The notes under the pieces are model-generated. The model made no database searches, was not told the origin of the DNA, and saw only the letters and a list, made by a program, of their open reading frames with translations. Below are positions 29,462-36,871 of a DNA stretch of 64,000 nt, in pieces. The position numbers and the translations under genes were made by a program. This DNA is from Puteibacter caeruleilacunae (GTDB lineage: Bacteria; Bacteroidota; Bacteroidia; Bacteroidales; Prolixibacteraceae): the NCBI GenBank assembly GCA_005217565.1, contig SJCO01000005.1:310001-374000 (forward strand), given 5' to 3'. The first letter of the stretch is position 1. Each line of letters starts with the position of its first letter.

Positions 29462-30682
29462 CTAAAAATCAACACCGTTATCTATAAAAAAGTCAATCTC
29501 TCGTAGCATTTCAATCTGTTCTGGTTTTAACTCCTTTCTTCTTTTTCTTTGGGTGCTAACCCATATCCCCAGCGATCTATGCGTTTCACTTTCTCGTGAA
29601 ATATAACTTGTGCCATATTCCTCTTTATATTGTACGAGCTCGGCATATCGATTCAGCCAATGCTGATATCCTCTTTTTTGTGCGCTACGACTCAGTGGTG
29701 TATCTACTTCCCATTGGAAACCAAGGTTATCCAGTAATTGTTTGCGCTTTTTCGGCATCGTATTTTTTGAATATCTTTGAGTCCTGACAAAGCTCATCAA
29801 TTTTTCACTTGCTCCATTGGCCTTGGTTAAGTTTATATGACCATGCTCGCGTTTGAACTTTTTCAATTCAGAATAACTCTCGTTCCATTGATTCAAGGTC
29901 TGATGCCGCATTTCAATACCGATTTTTTTGAGACGCCTTAATTTATCATACTCTAGTTTCCCTCTCCAATACAATTGTTTTTGCCAAGAGAGCCACTTGT
30001 AAAGTTTTTCAGTTTTTTTGCCAGAAGGTATATTGGCATGACCGTGATTAAATTTGTATTCGATTAGTTTTCCATACATTTCCTCCCAGTCATTTCTGCT
30101 CTTGGTGAGAAAGTTAAAATTAAGGAGTTTAAGCAATTCCCTTTTATCTAGATCAATGGTACCCAATTTCTCCATTTCTCTTTGTTTGCAGGTCCAATGT
30201 CCCATAGATTTTTGATTCTTCCATTGTGTCGGAAAATTAGCATGACCATATTCTTTGAAAAAGTCGACGAGTATAAGATACTTTGCTAACCATTGTTGCT
30301 CATAGTTGGTGGTCATATCGTGTTTTACCCTATAAATTTTAATCGCTTGATCGATCTGTTTTTTAGTAAGCTCATCCAAAAAGCCTTCTTCCTCTTCAGT
30401 TGTTTCTTCATAATCATCATCGCAATAGGTGAGGTCGATATCCAATACCATTTCCATTGTTATTATTTGCCTCATCGTTAGGTCGTATGCGCCACTCATC
30501 CATTCGTAAACATTGGTAGGTGATACACCCATCATTTCAGCAAACTCTTTAAGCGACCAACCATGTTCATCCAATGCTTGGCGGACTCTAGCAACGATTG
30601 CTCGTATATTTTTATCTGATAATTTCTCAACGGAAGCAGTTAGATCTTCTGTTGTATATTCGGTTATACTTTTATCATTCAT
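29462..30682 (-). CDS. XRE-HTH plus four helicase-associated repeats, array gene 4 (subtype A)
   Basis: This 406-residue paralogue gives the clearest domain map. The HTH is at 41-85 (LKEFAEMMGVSPTNVYEWMSG), and HA repeats are at about 131-191, 199-258, 266-324 and 342-399. Each repeat carries W-x(5)-L...G-H/T and a Q-R/K-x-x-Y/R core. The end EIDFFIDNGVDF marks subtype A. It is closest by eye to gene 2, sharing DFFKEYGHANFPT versus DFFKENGHANFPT and LEYDKLRRL. A run of acidic residues (DDDYEETTEEEEG, 88-100) separates the HTH from the repeats, an expansion not seen in the other copies. It follows gene 3 after 62 bp. Confidence 0.87.
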   Translation of the reverse strand: MNDKSITEYTTEDLTASVEKLSDKNIRAIVARVRQALDEHGWSLKEFAEMMGVSPTNVYEWMSGAYDLTMRQIITMEMVLDIDLTYCDDDYEETTEEEEGFLDELTKKQIDQAIKIYRVKHDMTTNYEQQWLAKYLILVDFFKEYGHANFPTQWKNQKSMGHWTCKQREMEKLGTIDLDKRELLKLLNFNFLTKSRNDWEEMYGKLIEYKFNHGHANIPSGKKTEKLYKWLSWQKQLYWRGKLEYDKLRRLKKIGIEMRHQTLNQWNESYSELKKFKREHGHINLTKANGASEKLMSFVRTQRYSKNTMPKKRKQLLDNLGFQWEVDTPLSRSAQKRGYQHWLNRYAELVQYKEEYGTSYISRESETHRSLGIWVSTQRKRRKELKPEQIEMLREIDFFIDNGVDF

Positions 30683-30744
30683 GATGCACTATTACAGGTA
30701 ATCTATTTTCAAACATCCAGTCTTGACCTATGGACGCTTATAAG

Positions 30745-31974
30745 CTACTCTACATTAGGCTTTTTTTCCATGCCATTGTCCTTGAAAAAATCAATCTTCT
30801 TCAGTAATTTAATTTTCTCAGGTCCTAATTTATCACGTTCGTGTTTTTGGGTTCTAATCCATATGGCCAGTGATTTATATCTTTCATTTTTTAGCGAAAT
30901 ATAGCTGGTTCCATACTTTCCTTTAAATGCTTTTAGGTCGGCATAGCGTTCCAACCAATGCTCCAGAGCTTTTTTCTTTACCATTTTCGCATGAAATGTA
31001 GGGTCAGGTTCCCAAATAAAACCGATCCTATTAAGCAATTCTTTACGCTCTTTCGACATGGTATTTTTTGCTCTTCGCTGTGAGGCAACAAATCCTATTA
31101 ATTGGGGACTTGCTCCATAAGCACGACCAATAAATAAATCACCGTGCTTTTCTTTAAACTCAACTAACTGGATAAACTTCTGTTCCCATGAATTCAGTGT
31201 CTTTGGCTGCATTTTTACCCCCAGCTGTTTTAGTCGCATAACTTTTTTGATATCCAGTTCGCCTTCCCGATATTTATACTGCTGATTATGCAACCAATGA
31301 TATAGATCTTTAGTCTGATCAGTACTGACAACGTGCACAGTTCCCATTTCAGCCTTATATTTTTCAAGACGAGTGTACATGTTATTCCAGCTTGTCTCAG
31401 CTCTGGTTAGACCTAGGTTAATTCCAAGGACTTGCAGTAATTCTTCTTTATTTGAATCTAATGTCCCATTTCTGTAGTACTTCCTGTTGCGTTTAATCCA
31501 TCCATACAATGGATCTTCAAATTTCTTTTTCACTGGAATTTTCGCATGACCATTTTTATTGACAAAGTGTACCATCTCGTTGTACCAGGTTAACCAGCGG
31601 TGCTCAAGTAAATTGTTCATATCATGAGTTTTCTTGAATTTCTTAAGACCGTAGGCGATTTTCTGTTTCGCTGAGGTATCAAGGTATCCCGATGGTATAC
31701 TGGGTGTTTGTTTACAGTTGGTAAGATTAATACCCAGGGCAATTTCAAACTTTGCAATATTGCTTAGCGACAAATCATTAGAACCACTCAGACAACGGTA
31801 AAGATTAGTGGGAGGTTCTCCCAGTATGTTAGCCAATTGTTGGACAGACCATCCTTTTTTATCCAGGTTCTGATGAATCACCTTAATTATAGTCTGTGTC
31901 CTTTTATGAAACTCTTTCTCAATAATTTCGCTGAATTTATCAGCTCCGATTGTTTTAGTATTAGTACTGTTCAT
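30745..31974 (-). CDS. XRE-HTH plus four helicase-associated repeats, array gene 3 (subtype B)
   Basis: This 409-residue paralogue begins MNSTNTKTIGADKFSEIIEK, nearly identical to gene 1, and ends KKIDFFKDNGMEKKPNVE. The HTH (VQQLANILGEPPTNLYRCLSG, about 44-64) has Cys in place of the aromatic residue seen at YRW/YEW in other copies. Four HA repeats follow (WLTWYNEMVHFVNKNGH, WNNMYTRLEKYKAEMGT, WEQKFIQLVEFKEKHGD, WLERYADLKAFKGKYGT). Its 5' leader and first about 45 coding bases match gene 1 almost exactly while the rest has diverged, pointing to recent duplication or conversion limited to the 5' end. It starts 25 bp after the gene 2 stop. Confidence 0.86.
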   Translation of the reverse strand: MNSTNTKTIGADKFSEIIEKEFHKRTQTIIKVIHQNLDKKGWSVQQLANILGEPPTNLYRCLSGSNDLSLSNIAKFEIALGINLTNCKQTPSIPSGYLDTSAKQKIAYGLKKFKKTHDMNNLLEHRWLTWYNEMVHFVNKNGHAKIPVKKKFEDPLYGWIKRNRKYYRNGTLDSNKEELLQVLGINLGLTRAETSWNNMYTRLEKYKAEMGTVHVVSTDQTKDLYHWLHNQQYKYREGELDIKKVMRLKQLGVKMQPKTLNSWEQKFIQLVEFKEKHGDLFIGRAYGASPQLIGFVASQRRAKNTMSKERKELLNRIGFIWEPDPTFHAKMVKKKALEHWLERYADLKAFKGKYGTSYISLKNERYKSLAIWIRTQKHERDKLGPEKIKLLKKIDFFKDNGMEKKPNVE

Positions 31975-32002
31975 AATTATTGTGACTTGAAGCGTAGGAT
32001 TA
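31975..32002 (-). promoter_or_regulatory. Duplicated 28-nt leader upstream of array gene 3
   Basis: These 28 bases are identical to 34432-34459 upstream of array gene 1. The tract includes the stop codon (TTA on the plus strand) of array gene 2. It may carry a translation-initiation or regulatory signal, or just mark the duplication junction. Confidence 0.6.
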
Positions 32003-33205
32003 AAAATCTATTCCGTTATCCTGGAAGAAATCAATCTCCCTCAGCAATTCAATTTGCTCTGGTTTTAAATCTTTCCTTCTTTTTCTCTGCTCACTAACCC
32101 AAACTCCTAATGATTTATGCGTTTCGCTTCTTAAAGAGACATAGCTCGTGCCATACTCTTCCTTATATTCTCGCAATTCTTCATAATGCGTTAGCCATAA
32201 TCGATGCGATCGCCTATTAATACTACGACTCCAGGGAGAATCAAGCTCCCATTCAAATCCCAGTCTATCTAAACGTCGTTTACGATCTTTGGGCATGGTG
32301 TTTTTATACATTCGTTGTTGGCTTGCAAACCTTTCCAGACTGTTACTTGCTCCATTACCCAGGGATATGTGCATATGGCCATGCTCTCTTTTAAACTTCT
32401 TTAATTCGGCAAACTTCTCGTTCCATGAATTTATGGTCTGATGCCTCATATTGATCCCAATTTTTCTGAGTCGTCTTAATTTATCATACTCAAGTTTCCC
32501 ATTCCAGTATGAGCTTTTCTGAGTTAGTAGCCAATCGTACAGAGATTCATCTACAATGCTTGGAGTGATATGTACATGTCCGTGTTCAAATTTAAACGCG
32601 ATAAGCTTAGCATACATATCCTCCCAATTATATGTTATCCTTAGAGAAAAGTTAAAATTGATGAGTTTTAGTAATTCCTTCTTATCAAAATCTAATTTCC
32701 CCCGTTTTTCCGTTTCTCTTTGTTTATTGATCCAATATCCCATTGATATTTGATTCTTGGAATTTGTAGGGAAATTAGCATGACCATTTTCTTTAAAAAA
32801 GTCAATCAGAGTAAGATACTTTGAAAGCCATTGTTGCTCCGCAAGCTTGGTCATATCATGTTTAACCTTGTAGACTTTGATCGCTTGGACGATTTGTTTT
32901 TCTGTAAAATCATCAAGATAATCGGACTCCTTTTCAGGAACTGATTCACAAGATGTGAGATTGATACCCAACACCAATTCCATCATTATTATTTGTCTCG
33001 TAGTTAGGTTAAAAGCACCGCTCATCCATTCGTAGGCCGTAGTTGTTGGAATACCCATCATTTCAGCAAACTCTTCAGCAGTCCAGTTATTCTTTTTTAG
33101 AGTGTGGCGAACTCTGGCGGCAATTGCATGTGTGTGTGTGTCAAATCGTTTTTCAACTGAAGAAGAGAACTCTTCAGTTTTATAGTCTTTTATATTATTG
33201 TTCAT
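32000..33205 (-). CDS. XRE-HTH plus four helicase-associated repeats, array gene 2 (subtype A)
   Basis: I start this gene at 33205 (MNNNIKDYKTEEF), not at the in-frame ATG at 33217, because it aligns with genes 4 and 6 and gives a 4-nt ATGA overlap with gene 1, typical of translational coupling. The HTH is AEEFAEMMGIPTTTAYEWMSG (about 44-64). Four HA repeats follow (WLSKYLTLIDFFKENGH, WEDMYAKLIAFKFEHGH, WNEKFAELKKFKREHGH, WLTHYEELREYKEEYGT), and the end is EIDFFQDNGIDF. It is very similar by eye to gene 4 through most of its length. The coupling to a subtype B gene supports the view that A and B proteins are made in fixed proportion and may work together. Confidence 0.87.
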   Translation of the reverse strand: MNNNIKDYKTEEFSSSVEKRFDTHTHAIAARVRHTLKKNNWTAEEFAEMMGIPTTTAYEWMSGAFNLTTRQIIMMELVLGINLTSCESVPEKESDYLDDFTEKQIVQAIKVYKVKHDMTKLAEQQWLSKYLTLIDFFKENGHANFPTNSKNQISMGYWINKQRETEKRGKLDFDKKELLKLINFNFSLRITYNWEDMYAKLIAFKFEHGHVHITPSIVDESLYDWLLTQKSSYWNGKLEYDKLRRLRKIGINMRHQTINSWNEKFAELKKFKREHGHMHISLGNGASNSLERFASQQRMYKNTMPKDRKRRLDRLGFEWELDSPWSRSINRRSHRLWLTHYEELREYKEEYGTSYVSLRSETHKSLGVWVSEQRKRRKDLKPEQIELLREIDFFQDNGIDF

Positions 33206-34431
33206 GACTGCAACCATACATCCTTAATTCCATTATCCTTAAAAAAATCAACCTCTTTTAGCAATCTAATTTTCTTAGGCTCTAATACATCTCGCTTTCG
33301 CCTTTGTTTTGTGATCCATAATGAAAGTGATTTGTGTTTCTCACTTTTGGGGGATATATAGCTTGTGCCATATCGCTTTTTATATGCTTTTAATTCATCA
33401 TAGCGAACTAACCATTGTTTATACTTCCTTTCCTTAAGAATACGATCTCTAATAGTTGGATCAATTTTCCACATGAAATCGATTTTATTTAGCAATTTTT
33501 TGCGCTCATTCGACATGTTGTCTTTTGCTCTTCGTTGTGTTCTGGCAAATTCTACGAGCTCTGAACTGGCGCCAAGAGTACGACAAACATATAGATGTCC
33601 GTGTTTTTTCTTAAATTCAACCAACTGAGAATATTTTTCCTCCCATAAATTTAAGGTTTTATGTCTCATATTCACACCAACCTGTTTAAGTCGCATAATT
33701 TTCGATACCTCCAGTTTACCTTTCCAATACCGATATCGCTGACCACTTATCCAATGGAATAGTTCCTTATCTTTATTTGTTCTGGTTATTCTCACGTTAC
33801 CCACTTCGGCTTTGTATTTTACAAGCCTTGCATACATCTCTTCCCAGTGTTCCTCCGGCTTTGGTATACGATAACTTATTCCGAGTATTTGGAGAAGTTC
33901 TTCTTTGTTAGAATCTAACTTCCCTTTAGAGTAACGCCTTTGGTTACGACGAATCCACTCTTTCAACGTTGCGTGGGTCATAGTACTCATTGGAACATTT
34001 GCATGACCATTTTCATTATAATAATCGATCAGGTGGTTATACCATGTGAGCCAACGATTCTCATATTTATTGTCCATGTCATGAGTTTTCTTGAATTGTT
34101 TAATCCCGTTGGTAATTTTTCTTTTAGTAGAAGCATCAAGATGACCTGATGGCATTTGCGGGGCGCGTTTACAATTAGTGAGATTAATGTTGAGCGCTGT
34201 CTCAAACTTTGCAATATTTCGTAGTGATAAGTCATTGGCGCCACTTATCCATCGGTAAACATCGGTGGGTGGTTCTTCCATCAAGGAAGCTAATTGATCG
34301 ACTGTTAAACCTCTTTCATCTAAGGTGTAACGGATCATATTTATAATGGCTTGTGTTTTTCTGCGAAACTCTTTCTCAATAATATCGCTGAATTTATCAG
34401 CTCCGAATGTTTTAGTATTAGTACTGTTCAT
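33202..34431 (-). CDS. XRE-HTH plus four helicase-associated repeats, array gene 1 (subtype B)
   Basis: First gene of the array, 409 residues. It begins MNSTNTKTFGADKFSDIIEK and has an HTH (VDQLASLMEEPPTDVYRWISG, about 44-64). The conserved LSLRNIAKFETALNINLTNC segment follows, then four HA repeats (WLTWYNHLIDYYNENGH, WEEMYARLVKYKAEVGN, WEEKYSQLVEFKKKHGH, WLVRYDELKAYKKRYGT). It ends KEVDFFKDNGIKDVWLQS. HA domains are known accessory DNA-binding modules, usually fused to helicases; here no helicase domain is present. The upstream 230 bp should hold the array promoter, but I see no clear TTTG/TAnnTTTG match. Function unknown. Confidence 0.87.
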   Translation of the reverse strand: MNSTNTKTFGADKFSDIIEKEFRRKTQAIINMIRYTLDERGLTVDQLASLMEEPPTDVYRWISGANDLSLRNIAKFETALNINLTNCKRAPQMPSGHLDASTKRKITNGIKQFKKTHDMDNKYENRWLTWYNHLIDYYNENGHANVPMSTMTHATLKEWIRRNQRRYSKGKLDSNKEELLQILGISYRIPKPEEHWEEMYARLVKYKAEVGNVRITRTNKDKELFHWISGQRYRYWKGKLEVSKIMRLKQVGVNMRHKTLNLWEEKYSQLVEFKKKHGHLYVCRTLGASSELVEFARTQRRAKDNMSNERKKLLNKIDFMWKIDPTIRDRILKERKYKQWLVRYDELKAYKKRYGTSYISPKSEKHKSLSLWITKQRRKRDVLEPKKIRLLKEVDFFKDNGIKDVWLQS

Positions 34432-34459
34432 AATTATTGTGACTTGAAGCGTAGGATTA
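34432..34459 (-). promoter_or_regulatory. Duplicated 28-nt leader upstream of array gene 1
   Basis: Identical to 31975-32002 upstream of array gene 3. Together with the adjoining first about 45 coding bases, the two copies differ at one position over roughly 73 bp. Upstream of 34459 the similarity stops. Confidence 0.6.
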
Positions 34460-34499
34460 GCTTATAAAGCGCCATCCGACTCACAAAATTATCAATAAG

Positions 34500-34632
34500 A
34501 AATATAAAATCACAATAGAATGCGGAAAAAAGAAAACGGTAGAAAGGAAAATGGAAACTGTAAAGATGGAAAAAAGAAATAAGGGAACACGGAACACGTT
34601 GACCAGAAAAAAGGAAAAGGGTGTGGGGCCGG
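34500..34632. repeat. Purine-rich low-complexity tract
   Basis: The plus strand is almost pure G/A with recurring GGAAAA, GAAAAA and GGAAC-type words (for example GGAAAAAAG, GAAAGGAAAATGGAAAC, GGAACACGGAACACG). There is no fixed period as in the 24197 repeat, but the strand bias and composition are alike. It lies between the array promoter area and the hairpin at 34656. An 84-codon minus-strand ORF across it is low-complexity and not believed. Confidence 0.6.
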
Positions 34633-34655
34633 TTGTATACGAATGAACACCAACG

Positions 34656-34689
34656 GTTGAAAGGTTTGCAGTGCTGCAAACCTTTCAAC
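34656..34689. terminator. Perfect 16-bp inverted repeat directly after the OYE stop codon
   Basis: GTTGAAAGGTTTGCAG pairs perfectly with CTGCAAACCTTTCAAC across a 2-nt centre. It abuts the stop codon at 34690. The minus strand downstream lacks a T run, so it may act as an RNA 3'-end stabiliser or a weak terminator rather than a classic intrinsic terminator. Confidence 0.6.
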
Positions 34690-35787
34690 TTATTTCTTCC
34701 TTTTTCTATCTATTATACAGATATTACCACCAGGAGCTAAGCATTTATTACATGCTACACAACGTGGTTTCTTTTCTGGATTATTCATCCATTTATTCGG
34801 TAGATCTGGTTCAGAATGTAGCGTTCTCGAAAGAGAGAAGTAAGAGATATTGCTATCATTAAGAATCTCTTCCATGATTCCCAGATTTCTGTTGCCGCCA
34901 ACTAATATAATTGGAATGGTAAGCTGCTCAGCAATCTTGCTTACCTGGCGCTTGTAGTACGACTGCCTTTCTTGCTTTAATATGCGCGGTTTAAGGGCCG
35001 AATTCCCACTCTCTGGATCAATGTTACCTCCACTAAATTCAATTGCATCTACGCCTCTTTTTTCGAGCTCTATCGATAGCCACAGGCTCTCCTGAACAGT
35101 TAATCCGTTTTCTCCCCATTCATCATCGCAATGCATTTTTATCAATACAGGGAAATCTTCACCAGCCATTGCCTTCATGGCCTCAAATGATTCGAGAATA
35201 ATCCTTCCCCTATTTTCGATAGATCCCCCATATTCGTCAGTTCGCTTATTAAAGTATGGCGACAAGAACTGTGAAAACAGATAGCCATGAGCAGCATGGA
35301 TTTGGACGCCATCAAAACCAACCTTCCTGGCTCTTAGGGCAGCCTTTGCCATGCCTTCAATAACAGATTTTATATCATCGTGAGTCATTTCAACGGGAGC
35401 AAATCCATTTGTTGGATTCTTTACCGCTGAAGGCCCCCATACTATGCGTCCTTCGGTAGGCATACTGGTTGTTGATCCTCCATATCCAACCTGAATAAAT
35501 GCATTGGCATTGTTACTATGGATAATGTCGGCAAGCTCTTTTAGTTTATCAACATGCTTGTCGGCACTGATGCTAAGTATTCCCGGATAGGTCCTTTCTT
35601 CAGGAAGGATATTGGTAAATTCAACGATAACATTTCCCACTCCACCTTCCGAAAGTCTTTTGTATTGCTCCTTTACAGCATCGGTAACAAAACCATCATC
35701 GTCGGCCATGCCCAACCAGGTAGCTGAGCGCCACAGACGATTTTTTAAGGAGATGTTCCCTAATTTTGTTTCTTCAAATATCTTCAT
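34690..35787 (-). CDS. Old Yellow Enzyme family NADH:flavin oxidoreductase
   Basis: This 365-residue FMN enzyme has the OYE TIM-barrel. Recognisable features are LKNRLWRSATW at the N-terminus, GFDGVQIHAAHGYLFSQFLSPYFNKRTDEYGGSIENR (start of motif near 160) with the substrate-binding HxxH-type residues, and PIILVGGNR near 300. A C-terminal CVACNKC motif (about 346-352) resembles the cysteine cluster of Fe-S-containing family members. I chose the ATG at 35787; an upstream in-frame ATG would overlap the preceding gene. It reduces activated alkenes or similar xenobiotics. It is the last gene of an AraC, ABM, FMN-reductase, OYE operon. Confidence 0.9.
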   Translation of the reverse strand: MKIFEETKLGNISLKNRLWRSATWLGMADDDGFVTDAVKEQYKRLSEGGVGNVIVEFTNILPEERTYPGILSISADKHVDKLKELADIIHSNNANAFIQVGYGGSTTSMPTEGRIVWGPSAVKNPTNGFAPVEMTHDDIKSVIEGMAKAALRARKVGFDGVQIHAAHGYLFSQFLSPYFNKRTDEYGGSIENRGRIILESFEAMKAMAGEDFPVLIKMHCDDEWGENGLTVQESLWLSIELEKRGVDAIEFSGGNIDPESGNSALKPRILKQERQSYYKRQVSKIAEQLTIPIILVGGNRNLGIMEEILNDSNISYFSLSRTLHSEPDLPNKWMNNPEKKPRCVACNKCLAPGGNICIIDRKRKK

Positions 35788-35800
35788 GATTCCAGAATAA

Positions 35801-36415
35801 TTAAATTGCCTGAGCAAGTGTCTGTCCTAATTGAGTTGCCTCTTCTTCACAATTACTATCTTTTTCAAAACGATAAAAAGTGTCGTTGGTAATCTTTACA
35901 TCTCCATTTACTGCTCTATGGGCACTGTAGGGGCAAGTCTCACCAAATCCACAGACATAACATGAAGCATTACCTCCGGTTACAATATTTCCAACCTCAT
36001 TCATTCTGAAACCATTTACAAACTCCGATAAATCCTTGTAGGCTTCTTGTGTCGTAACAAATCCTGTACTAACTAGTGCTACAGGTTTATCCTTTAGTAA
36101 CATTTTACGATGGAAAAGAGGGGATAGGCGCTCCATGAAGTTCTTCATCAGAGCATTAACGCCATTGTTGCGCGTTATTCCTCCTAATACTACTGCGTCG
36201 GCTTCCATTATCTTCTCGATTATTTCATCCATGTCGTCGCGAAACACACAACGATTTGTGGCCGCGCAGGCAATACAGCCACGACAGAATTTGATGTTCT
36301 TTCCGCTCAGGCGAATCAATTCCCATTCATGTCCTGTTGATTCTAAAACTTTAGTCATGGCCGACTCCAATACCCCTCCTTTTGTCGGACTTCCGCTAAT
36401 TCCTATGATCTTCAT
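35801..36415 (-). CDS. NADPH-dependent FMN reductase / iron-sulfur flavoprotein-like
   Basis: This 204-residue flavodoxin-fold protein starts with the FMN phosphate loop GISGSPTKGGVLESA (residues 5-19). The cysteine cluster CRGCIACAATNRC (about 44-56) with the following DDMDEIIEKIMEADAVVLG is typical of NAD(P)H:FMN reductases and Fe-S flavoproteins. Further cysteines occur at CYVCGFGETC (about 152-161). It probably supplies reduced flavin or electrons to the OYE encoded 13 bp downstream. Confidence 0.85.
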   Translation of the reverse strand: MKIIGISGSPTKGGVLESAMTKVLESTGHEWELIRLSGKNIKFCRGCIACAATNRCVFRDDMDEIIEKIMEADAVVLGGITRNNGVNALMKNFMERLSPLFHRKMLLKDKPVALVSTGFVTTQEAYKDLSEFVNGFRMNEVGNIVTGGNASCYVCGFGETCPYSAHRAVNGDVKITNDTFYRFEKDSNCEEEATQLGQTLAQAI

Positions 36416-36427
36416 TTGCTTATAATT

Positions 36428-36775
36428 TTATTCGTTAATTGTTTCTATATGGTCATTCTTATGCCATTCCTCTACTGGGTGCAGACTAGAGAGTGAGCAG
36501 GGGCATTTCGACCATTTAGCAAGATTTCGCTCATAGTCGATTCTGTATTTTTTCTTCTTTAACTGATTCTCGATGAAAGATTCAATCGAAGGTTCGTTCC
36601 AGCGCTCAAACAAAGTGAAATGAGTTGCGTCATTTGCATCTTTATTTAGGTAGGCACATATAAAATTCTTCTCGCCCGACATCTTTTCGAGCAATAAAAT
36701 CACCTCTTTATACCAGGTGTCAATATATTCCTGTTTTATGTGATGATTAATGTAAAATGAAATGCCTTTGCTCAT
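36428..36775 (-). CDS. Small ABM-like (dimeric alpha-beta barrel) monooxygenase
   Basis: This 115-residue protein has the ferredoxin-like pattern of antibiotic-biosynthesis-monooxygenase/quinol monooxygenase domains: ISFYINHHIKQEYIDTWYKEV (strand 1, helix 1) and HFTLFERWNEPSIESFIEN (strand then helix). It lies 12 bp upstream of the FMN reductase gene. A role in oxidising a quinone-like or aromatic compound together with the two flavoenzymes is inferred. Assignment is by fold pattern only. Confidence 0.6.
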   Translation of the reverse strand: MSKGISFYINHHIKQEYIDTWYKEVILLLEKMSGEKNFICAYLNKDANDATHFTLFERWNEPSIESFIENQLKKKKYRIDYERNLAKWSKCPCSLSSLHPVEEWHKNDHIETINE

Positions 36776-36871
36776 AATTCTTGTCTGTAAGATTATGATA
36801 CAAAAGTATATTCAGTTGCTCAGTTGAGTATGAGCAATCTGTTCTCAAGAATGATCAATCTGATCCTGTGG

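Noticed and set aside
26892-34431. Six HA genes as a classical toxin-antitoxin array
   Set aside because: The HTH is HigA-like, but no HigB-type toxin lies beside any copy and the HA repeats have no nuclease motif.
34434-34688. 84-codon minus-strand ORF between OYE and the HA array
   Set aside because: Phe/Ser/Leu-rich translation of the purine-rich tract; no start context or domain.
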